Origin: Rhodoferax sp. UBA4127
Lineage (GTDB): Bacteria > Pseudomonadota > Gammaproteobacteria > Burkholderiales > Burkholderiaceae_C
NCBI GenBank assembly: GCA_002381045.1
Contig: DFWT01000032.1
Coordinates: forward strand, 1 to 14,574
Length of the DNA: 14,574 nucleotides
Direction of reading: 5' to 3'
Made by a program: the position numbers and the translations under genes. A model generated the notes under the pieces. It was not told the DNA's origin. It did not search any database and saw only the letters and a program-made list of their open reading frames with translations. Below, piece after piece: positions 1-6,575 of the stretch (position 1 is the first letter of the stretch; each line of letters starts with the position of its first letter).

Positions 1-47
1 CGTCCTACAACCCTTAACCAAACCGGCCAGCCAGGGTTAAAGGAACC

Positions 48-192
48 GGCCGTTCAAAAAGCGCAGGGAAATCAGCGAGCGGACAGTCGTGATGGCGGGG
101 TAGTCGATGGCGACTAGCCGGTGCCAAATTCATCAATCGCCAGCCGCACACCCATGCCCCGGATCTTGTTCAAATGCAGCCATGGTTCACCT
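48..192 (-). pseudogene. Relic of an EAL-domain (c-di-GMP phosphodiesterase) gene
   Basis: Reading the minus strand from about 192 to 117 gives about 25 codons that match the EAL-domain segment around the catalytic Asp pair: LNKIRGMGVRLAIDEFGTG, where families usually have ..RGxGVRLALDDFGTGYSSL. The next codon, where Tyr is expected, is TAG (plus-strand 114-116). After it a different frame reads VAIDYPAITTVRSL, weakly like the YSSLxYL continuation, so at least one indel is likely. No start, EALLRW motif or other EAL motif is present. I infer a decayed fragment of a once longer gene. It lies downstream of glgC on the same strand. The left limit is arbitrary because similarity fades towards position 48. 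Confidence 0.55.
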
Positions 193-273
193 ATTTATAA
201 AAGCGTTGTTACATAAATTTAAAAACACGACTGCGTGCGTTCTGCTGCTTAAGTTCATTGACTCCATGCCGGA

Positions 274-1548
274 TCAATGGCGCGTGGCCTGGTGCAGGCG
301 CTGGCCGAGCATTTCTGCCGTAATCAAGGTAATACCTCGCTCGGTTACTTCAAAGCCCCGCACACGGTCCTTAACCGAGTCCAGACCGGCGCTGAAGCCA
401 TCGGGCAACTCGCACCGGTTGTCAATGATCGTGCGTCGCAAGTTCACGCCGCACCCAACGTGCACATCAGGCAATACCACCGAATCCTCGATCAAACTGC
501 CTTCCCCCACACGGACGTTGGAAAACAGAACCGATCTGCGCACCGTGGCACCGCTCACGATGACACCGCTGGACAACAATGCGTTGAACGCCTGCCCGCG
601 TCGGTCCTCGTCTTCAAAGACAATTTTGGCCGGTGGCAGTTGTCTCTGCTGACTCAGAATCGGCCAGTCCTCGTCGTACAGATTGAGTTCAGGCACCACC
701 GAGGCCAGATCCATATTGGCTTCCCAGTAGGCATCCAGCGTGCCCACATCGCGCCAGTAGGGCGAGTGGTCCACCATGTTGACGCAGCTGTCCTCGAAGC
801 GATGGGCATAGACCCGGTGCTGATTCAGGAGTGCGGGGATGATGTTTTTTCCAAAATCGTGAAACGAATACGGGTCTACCGCATCACGCTCGAGCTCGCT
901 GGTCAGCAACTCGGTCTCAAAGACGTAAATCCCCATGCTTACCAAGGCGTGGGTAGGACGATGGGACAGCGCCTGTGGCTGCGCTGGCTTTTCTTCAAAC
1001 GCCACCACGCGCCCCGCATCGTCGACCGTCATTACGCCAAATTCCGTGGCCTGCGCCAGTGGTACTTCCAGACAGGCCACGGTCAATTCCGCCTCTCGCT
1101 TTGCATGCTCAGCCAGCATGATCGAGTAGTCCATCTTGTAGATGTGGTCGCCCCCTAGGATCAGCACACGTTCTGGCAAAACCCGTTCAAGAATGTGAAG
1201 GTTTTGGTACACCGCATTGGCGGTTCCGCTGTACCACGACTCGCCATGCTGCTGCTGCGCGGGCACCACATCCACATGCTCGCCCAGGCTGGCAGCCAGA
1301 AAGCTCCAGCCGTGCTCGATGTGATGGATCAGACTTTGCGCCTTGTACTGGGTCAACACGCCAATGTGCCGCACCCCCGAGTTAACGCAGTTGCTAAGCG
1401 CAAAGTCAATGATGGTGAACTTGCCGCCAAACGGCACTGCCGGCTTGGCCCGCCAATTGGTCAGCTGACGCAGGCGGCTACCGCGCCCACCGGCAAGTAC
1501 CAGCGCATAGGTTCGATCGGTCAGATGGTTTTTTGAAGCGAACGTCAT
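274..1548 (-). CDS. glgC: Glucose-1-phosphate adenylyltransferase (ADP-glucose pyrophosphorylase)
   Basis: Makes ADP-glucose from glucose-1-phosphate and ATP, the committed step of bacterial glycogen synthesis, in the cytosol. The 424-residue product has the family's usual length (E. coli about 431). Visible motifs are the nucleotide-binding loop LAGGRGSRL (18-26), the allosteric/substrate segment NWRAKPAVPFGGKF (31-44), GGDHIYKMDY (132-141) with the catalytic Asp at 140, and FEEKP (184-188) with the glucose-1-phosphate Lys. The C-terminal third reads as a left-handed beta-helix (SGVIVSGATV, SVVLPDVHVG). The ATG is preceded by AGGGAG about 11 nt upstream. Unusually, no glgA, glgB or glgP is adjacent: decayed HD-GYP and EAL scraps lie upstream and downstream. 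Family assignment is secure; solitary regulation is inference. Confidence 0.96.
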   Translation of the reverse strand: MTFASKNHLTDRTYALVLAGGRGSRLRQLTNWRAKPAVPFGGKFTIIDFALSNCVNSGVRHIGVLTQYKAQSLIHHIEHGWSFLAASLGEHVDVVPAQQQHGESWYSGTANAVYQNLHILERVLPERVLILGGDHIYKMDYSIMLAEHAKREAELTVACLEVPLAQATEFGVMTVDDAGRVVAFEEKPAQPQALSHRPTHALVSMGIYVFETELLTSELERDAVDPYSFHDFGKNIIPALLNQHRVYAHRFEDSCVNMVDHSPYWRDVGTLDAYWEANMDLASVVPELNLYDEDWPILSQQRQLPPAKIVFEDEDRRGQAFNALLSSGVIVSGATVRRSVLFSNVRVGEGSLIEDSVVLPDVHVGCGVNLRRTIIDNRCELPDGFSAGLDSVKDRVRGFEVTERGITLITAEMLGQRLHQATRH

Positions 1549-1635
1549 GGTCTGCTTAGCTCCCTGATGAACAGGTGTCGACCTGCTTCGACATGGCTGT
1601 TAGGTTTGACACAAGAATCGGCATCCGTTCGCGCA

Positions 1636-1650
1636 CCCGCCCTAGGCGGG
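1636..1650. repeat. Short GC-rich hairpin at the end of the HD-GYP relic
   Basis: CCCGCC and GGCGGG form a 6-bp perfect stem with a 3-nt loop that contains the TAG stop of the HD-GYP relic. Neither strand has a T-run after it, so a rho-independent terminator is not supported. It may simply be the end of the old gene. Confidence 0.35.
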
Positions 1651-1797
1651 AATTACGTAGCCCTTGTCGCGGAACAAGCTCAGGCATGCCGCCACAGCGC
1701 TGGCGTCATAGAGGGTGCCGGCCCCTTGCTCAATTTCTGCCAGGGCGGCGTCCACCCCGAGTCCAGGTCGGTAGGGTCGGTGCGATGAACTGGGCAT
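1642..1797 (-). pseudogene. C-terminal fragment of an HD-GYP-domain gene
   Basis: The minus strand encodes about 50 codons ending at TAG (1642-1644). They begin MPSSSHRPYRPGLGVDAALA and continue through EIEQGAGTLYDASAVAACLSL to end GYVIPA. SHRPYRPxLG followed by ALxEI, GxGTxYD and ACLxLF is the well-known C-terminal end of HD-GYP c-di-GMP phosphodiesterases. The HD and GYP motifs themselves are absent. Just upstream the reading frame changes: an open stretch from an ATG near 1858 (MNASVSDIES...) runs in another frame and stops at about 1735. This could be the old N-terminus joined to the C-terminus by an internal deletion plus a frameshift; that is inference. The fragment lies between the cytochrome gene and glgC, leaving 93 nt before the glgC start. 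Confidence 0.7.
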
Positions 1798-1880
1798 TGG
1801 CGACTTTTGGGGTGTCCGCCGACTTAGGGCTTTCGATGTCTGAAACGGATGCGTTCATGTCAAGTGGCTGACATTCATTG

Positions 1881-2900
1881 CTAATCATGAGTCTGGTTTA
1901 TGACTTTGTATTCGAACACTGCTTCTGTCAGCCTTTCTGACCCTGGTCGCTTAATCTGCGCCGTGACCACGTAGGGGAGCATGCCGTCCATGCGGAAAAA
2001 AGCACCGTAACTGGCCGTGTTGTTGATTGCAACAACGTCCAGGGTCTTGCTTTGCAGTTCCATCGGATCAGCCACCCTCACTTTGACCAGTGCGTCAGTA
2101 ATGGCCAGTTTGGTTTTTACGTCGAACACGGAAATGCTTACATGGCGATCCGCTTTTCCCCTAAAAATTCTCGTGTACCAAGGTCCCAGTTCCATGGCAC
2201 GCGCATCGGCAACTCCAAGGTAGATTTCCAAACCGTCGATGACCTTGCGATAGGAGCTATTGGGTTCAGTCCTGACGCCCGACTCTAAGGGTGCTGTGGC
2301 CAAACCGTAGTTAAACATGTACATCACCGCACCCTGAATTTCCAAATCACTCAGGTCTGCGTAGCCGCCCCCAGACGGCATGCCTCCACGGCCATGCAGA
2401 GCCGACTTGGTAAGTGCGCTGAGGCCCTTTTTTAGACGCGCGGTCCATGCTGGTCGATCTCCAAGTTTGGGGGCACCATCGATGCCTTGCTCGTGACACT
2501 TTATGCACTTTGATTGCACAATTTGCTCGCTGCTACGCAACATGGCAGGCGTTGCACCTCCCAACGGCTCAATCCAGTGGCCACCGGACTGATTAACCAT
2601 ATAGGTAATGGCGCTTTCAATTTCGGAGTCGCTCAGGGCGGCGTTGCCACCGTGTGATGGCATATTGCGCACACCCGTCAAGGCATGATCAGTCAGTGCG
2701 GTGAGTCCCTGTGCAGTTCGACCAGCCCAGGCCTGCTGGTCACCAATCTTTGGTGCACCATTCTTCCCCGTGGCATGGCAGGCGGCGCAAACAGTGTCGA
2801 CAACTTCCATGCCAGATCGTCTGCCACTTTGCGAACGTGCGTCCAAAGAAAGCATCGAGAGGGTCAACATCGCCATGACCGCGGCTGTGAACATTTTCAT
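1881..2900 (-). CDS. Exported dihaem c5-type cytochrome with extra C-terminal domain
   Basis: Probable periplasmic electron carrier of 339 residues. Residues 1-24 look like a Sec signal peptide (basic start, then AAVMAMLTLSMLSL, and an ARS-Q type cleavage region). Two tandem class I, c5-like haem domains follow: CAACH (38-42) with distal Met in NMPSHGG (Met80), and CIKCH (132-136) with Met in GGMPSGGG (Met174). Both carry the NGAPKIGD/DGAPKLGD loop typical of cytochrome c5. From about 215 to the end is a haem-free domain rich in beta-strand pattern (ADRHVSISVFDVKTKLAITD) that resembles Ig-like or FixH-like modules; I cannot name it. The ATG follows AAAGGAG with 7-nt spacing. A small membrane-protein gene lies 72 nt upstream on the same strand and may be cotranscribed, so the pair may form an electron-transfer unit at the membrane. 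Confidence 0.9.
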   Translation of the reverse strand: MKMFTAAVMAMLTLSMLSLDARSQSGRRSGMEVVDTVCAACHATGKNGAPKIGDQQAWAGRTAQGLTALTDHALTGVRNMPSHGGNAALSDSEIESAITYMVNQSGGHWIEPLGGATPAMLRSSEQIVQSKCIKCHEQGIDGAPKLGDRPAWTARLKKGLSALTKSALHGRGGMPSGGGYADLSDLEIQGAVMYMFNYGLATAPLESGVRTEPNSSYRKVIDGLEIYLGVADARAMELGPWYTRIFRGKADRHVSISVFDVKTKLAITDALVKVRVADPMELQSKTLDVVAINNTASYGAFFRMDGMLPYVVTAQIKRPGSERLTEAVFEYKVINQTHD

Positions 2901-2972
2901 GTGACCACTCCTTTAGAACGTCAAACAGCTCCTTTGCAGGATCAGACGATCAACAGACCAACCTAACAGGCG

Positions 2973-3110
2973 CTAATGGGAAAAAAAGGCAGAAAAAATC
3001 GCCGCCATAGAGCCTATCGCCAGCACCAATACGATCCAGGCTTTTGGATCAGTGTGGTGAAGAGACTCGGAAAAGTGCTCAAACGATTTGGGCAAATGCA
3101 GGTTTGTCAT
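2973..3110 (-). CDS. 45-residue single-span membrane protein of unknown function
   Basis: A short gene easily missed by length cut-offs. The minus strand from ATG (3110-3108) to TAG (2975-2973) encodes 45 residues. A soluble N-terminus (MTNLHLPKSFEHFSESLHHT, His-rich with four His) is followed by one hydrophobic span, AWIVLVLAIGSMAAIFSAFF (residues 24-43), then SH. A perfect AGGAGG lies 5 nt before the ATG (plus-strand 3116-3121), the strongest ribosome site I saw in the window and the main evidence that this is real. It precedes the dihaem cytochrome gene by 72 nt on the same strand. The form resembles small subunits or anchors of respiratory complexes, but I recognise no family. The basic ORF on the opposite strand in the same codon register is its antisense. 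Confidence 0.72.
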   Translation of the reverse strand: MTNLHLPKSFEHFSESLHHTDPKAWIVLVLAIGSMAAIFSAFFSH

Positions 3111-3115
3111 AGAGA

Positions 3116-3121
3116 CCTCCT
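3116..3121 (-). promoter_or_regulatory. Strong Shine-Dalgarno of the 45-residue membrane protein
   Basis: The minus strand reads AGGAGG, then TCTCT, then ATG. This is full complementarity to the 16S 3' end at good spacing, and it fixes the start of the small gene at 3110. Confidence 0.8.
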
Positions 3122-3239
3122 ACAGTACAAAGTAGGTAGGGCAATCGGTTCAGTATTCACTGCCGAGCACCACATCCCACGACCGCAAGCTACGCCCATT
3201 TGCAAGTTAACGCAATGGGTGTTTAGTAAAAATCATTGC

Positions 3240-3267
3240 GCCAAATCAAAGAAATGTCAGATTTGGC
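3240..3267. repeat. Inverted repeat in the leader region of the cytochrome unit
   Basis: GCCAAATC (3240-3247) and GATTTGGC (3260-3267) are perfect 8-bp inverted arms with a 12-nt spacer. On the minus strand the dyad is followed about 5 nt later by a short T-run (GATTTTTAC), so it could be a weak terminator for upstream transcription or an operator for the 2973-3110 gene. It lies about 130 nt upstream of that start. I found no convincing -35/-10 pair between them. Confidence 0.35.
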
Positions 3268-3306
3268 AATAATCTCAAATGACATGACCAGGTGATGCAA
3301 TGGCAC

Positions 3307-3552
3307 TTATGGGTTCAAGCGGAAAACTTGGTTTCGGGCATACATCGGGTGTTTCATAGCGTTCAGCGCCCGGTTTGGAGCAGCCATTTCCAATATGCCT
3401 GCTCCAAACCGGGCGTTGACAACCAGGGTGAGTGCAGCAGCTTTGTAGCGGCCATTCACTCCAAAGTGAGCCCCTTCCATATTGCAGCCGCTCGTCAGTA
3501 CCCGCAAACGCTGCAGTGCTGGTTCACGTTCCGCCCCATTTTTGACCTTCAA
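3307..3552 (-). CDS. Doubtful 81-codon ORF inside a hairpin-bearing repeat-like element
   Basis: The minus strand is open for 81 codons from a TTG at 3552, with the first ATG only at codon 25. There is no signal peptide, membrane span or known motif. The sequence contains GCNMEGAHFGVNGRYK and ends MYARNQVFRLNP. I have an unverified impression that near-identical short ORFs recur between genes in Rhodoferax-type genomes, which would mean a dispersed repeat rather than a protein gene. The 3363-3419 hairpin lies in the middle of the ORF and makes it encode mirrored stretches (ARFGAG and APNRAL). There is no ribosome site before the TTG. It is probably noncoding repeat DNA. Confidence 0.25.
   Translation of the reverse strand: MKVKNGAEREPALQRLRVLTSGCNMEGAHFGVNGRYKAAALTLVVNARFGAGILEMAAPNRALNAMKHPMYARNQVFRLNP
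3363..3419. repeat. Long near-perfect hairpin (21-bp arms)
   Basis: Arms 3363-3383 and 3399-3419 are complementary at 20 of 21 positions, with one G-T pair at 3366/3416. The inner 17 bp are perfect (CGCCCGGTTTGGAGCAG against its complement) and the loop is 15 nt. The stem is GC-rich with no T-run beside it, so it is not a standard terminator. A smaller hairpin, TCACT-CCAA-AGTGA, lies close by at about 3458-3471. Such clustered dyads in an intergenic stretch are typical of REP-like or MITE-like elements; that class is inference. Confidence 0.85.
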
Positions 3553-3609
3553 TTCTGAGCGGTTGTTTCAGTCAAAGGTGGCTGGCTGCTGAAAGTTGAC
3601 CATCGCTTT

Positions 3610-4230
3610 TCAATGCGGCTTCAGGCAATGGCAATAAACAAAGTGTTGAACAGCGCCCCAAGGTGTTTTGTGTTCCTCGCTCAGATGCTCAAGCAGCTCA
3701 AACGAGGGGCCGAACTCTTGATGAAGCTCTCCCGGCGCATACCTCGCGACCGGGAGTCCACTGCATTGTTCTGGGCCATCAGGCGAAAAAGTCGCAACAA
3801 TCACATGTCCGCCGGGTTTCACCGACTTCATGACTTGATGAACATACGCTGCGCGGTCAACAGGGGTTGTTAGGAAGTGGAAGACGGCGCGATCGTGCCA
3901 AATGTCATACCGTTGGTCTGGCAGGTTCACTGTGCAAACATCGCCAGAAATCCATGTAACGCTGTTGCCGGCAAAACCCAGCCGTTTGCGAGCGACATCC
4001 AAGGCACGTTCTGACAAGTCAAGTACTGATACATTTTCTAGGCCGCTAAGTAGCAGGTCATCAACCAAAGTTGAAGCACCACCACCAACATCAATCACGT
4101 TGGTGGTCAATGATGTTCCAACTGAGCGGATGATTTCAAGTGACTGGATTGCGTGCTCCTGAAACCAGCTGACCGCTTCCGGTTGCTTAGTTTGGTAAAC
4201 GTTTTCCCAGTGTTCTTTTTGGTTCTGCAT
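3610..4230 (-). CDS. Class I SAM-dependent methyltransferase
   Basis: A 206-residue cytosolic methyltransferase of the small COG0500 type; the substrate is unknown. The N-terminus QKEHWENVYQTKQPEAVSWFQ is characteristic of this unnamed subfamily. Motif I for SAM binding is VIDVGGGAS (45-53), the acidic ribose-binding residue is in SVLDLS (Asp71), and motif III/IV is the hallmark WHDRAVFHFLT (111-121). GGHVIVATFSPDGPEQCSGL near 143-162 matches the post-motif strand. It begins 52 nt after the stop of the lipoprotein gene, on the same strand, so it could be the last gene of that operon, though the ribosome site is poor (AAAGAGA). It is not obviously related in function to the lipoprotein. A TehB-like or small-molecule methyltransferase is an alternative. 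Confidence 0.88.
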   Translation of the reverse strand: MQNQKEHWENVYQTKQPEAVSWFQEHAIQSLEIIRSVGTSLTTNVIDVGGGASTLVDDLLLSGLENVSVLDLSERALDVARKRLGFAGNSVTWISGDVCTVNLPDQRYDIWHDRAVFHFLTTPVDRAAYVHQVMKSVKPGGHVIVATFSPDGPEQCSGLPVARYAPGELHQEFGPSFELLEHLSEEHKTPWGAVQHFVYCHCLKPH

Positions 4231-4282
4231 TTTTGGTCTCTTTGCCTAGGATGCAGTTTAGATCCGGATACCTTTCATGAGC

Positions 4283-5503
4283 TCAAGGGAAAGTAAAGGT
4301 GACCGCCGGAACAGTTGCCTTCGCATCAATCACCTGCGTTTTGATCACCCCACTGGCACTTGCTTCAAGCGTGTAAAGGCCAGCTGCGGTAGCGTCATCC
4401 ACAAAGTTCAGCAGACCGGGGGTGGCCGAGTAGGCTGTCTTGACCGGCGCCTCAATCGGCAAAGAAAAGCTGAATGTGGCTGGTGTCGCCGAATCATCCA
4501 CCAAACCCCACGCCACTTCAATTTTTGGGCCGCCAGTCAGCAACTGAAGGGCTCGTACCGTGGTCGTAGCTGGATTGACCGTGCCATTGACCGTTCTGAG
4601 AGTCGCGGTGGGGGTGACGATTCTGGTTGTTGTCGAATTGACGGTTGTGATTGAAGACGACACAACAGGGACACCAGTCATGACCGCAGTGACGTGACCC
4701 GCTGCGGTGACCACCAGGTCGTAATTGCCAACCGGCACGGGGTAGAGTTCAAATCTGCCAGCGGCGGCATTAGCCACAAGCGGATCATATGGCACTGGAA
4801 CGGTCGCCTTGACGGGCACGCCGTTGACTTGAACAGACACGTTGGTCGAGGCCGTCGCGATTGAGGGATCCACGTAACCAACCACACGCATGCCTGCACT
4901 GTTCAACACGGGGATGACGGACACCTTAGGTTTTAGGATGTATTTTCCGGAGTTGCCACTGTTGACGATGGACTTGCAGGCGTCAAAGTCAATTACGAAT
5001 TCCGCTACCTTGTCGGCAGCCACGTCCATATCAACATTGAGCTTGATACCGCTTTGCTGGGCGCTCGGTGTGGTGAGTGCGACTTCTGCGCCGCCAGTCG
5101 GTTTCACTGCGTTTGCAAATGGGCTCGACCCTGCGTTTGGCGCCAACACAAGCCGCATCTGCGTGTACTTTCCAGCCGGGAGTGGAGTCTGACCCAAGTC
5201 GTTGAGCACACCGTTGGTCAGTGTCAGCAGGTCAATGCGGCGGTTAGGGTCGTTCGGGTCTAAAACGATCTGAGACCAACCGTTATCGCTGTCGACCGCA
5301 GTCGCACTTTTGTGAACCCGCACCTTCTCCACTGTCAGGTAAACGTGGTCGTACCCACAGGACGGCGCATCGGTGATGGACAGCTGCATGGTGCCGGTAG
5401 CAGTGACGCCAGAGCCACTGATACCACCATCGCCGCCACCGCAGCCCGCCAGTGCAAGCAAAGTGGAGGCTGCCAAAAGGGATGATTTGAGTTTGATTTT
5501 CAT
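4283..5503 (-). CDS. DUF4382-domain lipoprotein
   Basis: A 406-residue surface or periplasm-facing lipoprotein. It has a basic start, a hydrophobic stretch and the lipobox LALAGC, with the lipidated Cys at 21 followed by a Gly-rich linker (no Asp at +2, so outer-membrane sorting is likely). Residues about 37-195 match the DUF4382 pattern: GTMQLSITDAPSCGYDHVYL, VRVHKS, then IDLLTL and LPAGKYTQMRLVL. About 205-290 looks like a carboxypeptidase-regulatory or Ig-like beta-sandwich (GRFELYPVPVGNYDLVVTAA), and the last 100 residues form another beta-rich, Thr/Val-rich region. The start ATG overlaps the stop of the DUF6502 gene by 4 nt (ATGA), implying translational coupling. The molecular role of DUF4382 proteins is not established to my knowledge. 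Confidence 0.9.
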   Translation of the reverse strand: MKIKLKSSLLAASTLLALAGCGGGDGGISGSGVTATGTMQLSITDAPSCGYDHVYLTVEKVRVHKSATAVDSDNGWSQIVLDPNDPNRRIDLLTLTNGVLNDLGQTPLPAGKYTQMRLVLAPNAGSSPFANAVKPTGGAEVALTTPSAQQSGIKLNVDMDVAADKVAEFVIDFDACKSIVNSGNSGKYILKPKVSVIPVLNSAGMRVVGYVDPSIATASTNVSVQVNGVPVKATVPVPYDPLVANAAAGRFELYPVPVGNYDLVVTAAGHVTAVMTGVPVVSSSITTVNSTTTRIVTPTATLRTVNGTVNPATTTVRALQLLTGGPKIEVAWGLVDDSATPATFSFSLPIEAPVKTAYSATPGLLNFVDDATAAGLYTLEASASGVIKTQVIDAKATVPAVTFTFP

Positions 5504-6360
5504 AGTGTTCTTTCTTCACGGTAGTTTGAATCGAGGGCTTCCTCGACGTAATAGATTCCGAGACCAATACGCACCTTGGGAGCGATTGCGCTGGGAGACA
5601 AAGTGGGTTCCTTTTGGGTGTGCTTGGCTTGGCTGGCAAGCCAACGGTCCAGTTTTTCTAGCAGTGCTTGCGCCTGCGTCGAACTAAGTTTTTTGAAGGC
5701 GGGAATCACATCGGCTGACATGCTCTGGTACATGACCTTGCGTTGAAACCAAGGGTTGTCAGTGCCATGCTGCATGTTGTGGTCAATGGTGCTGACCAGG
5801 TCGGCTACATCAGCACCCAAGATGGCCATTTTTTCGTCCGCACCCTTTTGTGGCACATAAGCACGTACAAGAAGATCAACCCGTCCGTCCTCACGGCGAT
5901 GTACTGCACCCACGCGGACCAATTCATCCAATACCGCCCGTGTTGGCATGTCGCCGCTGTGTCGCTTTACCAAGGTTTCAAAACTGACGGGACCTTGGGC
6001 CTCAAGTGTGCGTGGCTGCCGATTGGCGTTCAGAAACTCTGGGTCGCGAATCCAACCGGTGATCACTCGAGCTGCCCGGTTATGACGCTCCAGCGCGTTG
6101 GCATCGGGCAAAACAGGTTCTGCAATCAGGCGTTGAACCTCTTTACGGGATAGTCCAGACAAGATGGATGCGCGGGAAATGGAAGGCTTTTTGCCAGGAA
6201 TACTGAAGTCATGAAGCGCCACATCAACAAAGGTCTTCTTGGCAATTTCCTCAAACGCACCGAATGACATGCCGTTGCGAAGCAACAAACGAAACAAAGG
6301 CCGAAGCAGCTGCGCCACGGCGGTCTGCATGGTTTGACTGAATCGTTCGGACTGGTTCAT
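5500..6360 (-). CDS. DUF6502-family protein, possible DNA-binding regulator
   Basis: A 286-residue soluble protein without signal peptide or membrane span. I recognise the N-terminal pattern LLRPLFRLLLRNGMSFGAFEEIAKKTFVDVA (20-48) and the terminal RIGLGIYYVEE as the DUF6502 family. Residues 59-80, SISRASILSGLSRKEVQRLI, read as a helix-turn-helix, and 150-185 (TRAVLDELVRVGAVHRREDGRVDLL) as a winged-helix-like module, so I infer transcriptional regulation. It is the first gene of the unit with the DUF4382 lipoprotein, whose ATG overlaps its TGA. No Shine-Dalgarno precedes the ATG: instead a perfect inverted repeat (6361-6382) ends directly at the start codon, fitting autoregulation. A non-regulatory role cannot be excluded. 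Confidence 0.85.
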   Translation of the reverse strand: MNQSERFSQTMQTAVAQLLRPLFRLLLRNGMSFGAFEEIAKKTFVDVALHDFSIPGKKPSISRASILSGLSRKEVQRLIAEPVLPDANALERHNRAARVITGWIRDPEFLNANRQPRTLEAQGPVSFETLVKRHSGDMPTRAVLDELVRVGAVHRREDGRVDLLVRAYVPQKGADEKMAILGADVADLVSTIDHNMQHGTDNPWFQRKVMYQSMSADVIPAFKKLSSTQAQALLEKLDRWLASQAKHTQKEPTLSPSAIAPKVRIGLGIYYVEEALDSNYREERTL

Positions 6361-6382
6361 TTTTGGGATAATAGTCCCAAAA
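6361..6382 (-). promoter_or_regulatory. Perfect inverted repeat abutting the DUF6502 start; candidate operator/-10
   Basis: Arms TTTTGGGA (6361-6368) and TCCCAAAA (6375-6382) are perfect complements with a 6-nt spacer. On the minus strand the right part reads GGGACTATTATCCCAAAA and runs directly into ATG. The centre contains TATTAT, a good -10 hexamer 7 nt before the A of ATG, so transcription could begin at the start codon and give a leaderless message; no clear -35 lies 16-18 nt further up. A hairpin in the mRNA leader is the alternative. The dyad and its position are seen; the function is inferred. Confidence 0.5.
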
Positions 6383-6575
6383 CTAAAAGACTCAGGTAAC
6401 TACAAGTAACAGCGTATGCATTCGAGATGCACGGTGTGTTCACAATCACTTGGTGCCCATGGCCGGTAGCGGGGATCAATTGCCAGAGAGCAGAATGTGA
6501 CCGGCACTGACGTTGCAAACCGTAGAGTCGTCAGGGATTTTTTTGGTGATTTATTGCCACGAAAGGACCGTAGCC

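Noticed and set aside
277..1158. 293-codon plus-strand ORF opposite glgC
   Set aside because: It is antisense to a clear GlgC frame, has no recognisable motif, and fits codon-bias shadowing.
2976..3272. Basic 98-codon plus-strand ORF
   Set aside because: It shares codon register with the antisense of the 45-residue membrane protein, whose Phe/Ser/Ala codons become Lys/Arg-type codons, and it lacks a ribosome site.
6417..6431. TGCAT-TCGAG-ATGCA dyad in the divergent region
   Set aside because: Only 5-bp arms, expected by chance, and not placed against a promoter I can identify.
6513..6575. Upstream ATG extending the receiver protein by 21 residues
   Set aside because: The extension is not receiver-like, while a GAAAGGA site at correct spacing supports GTG 6576.
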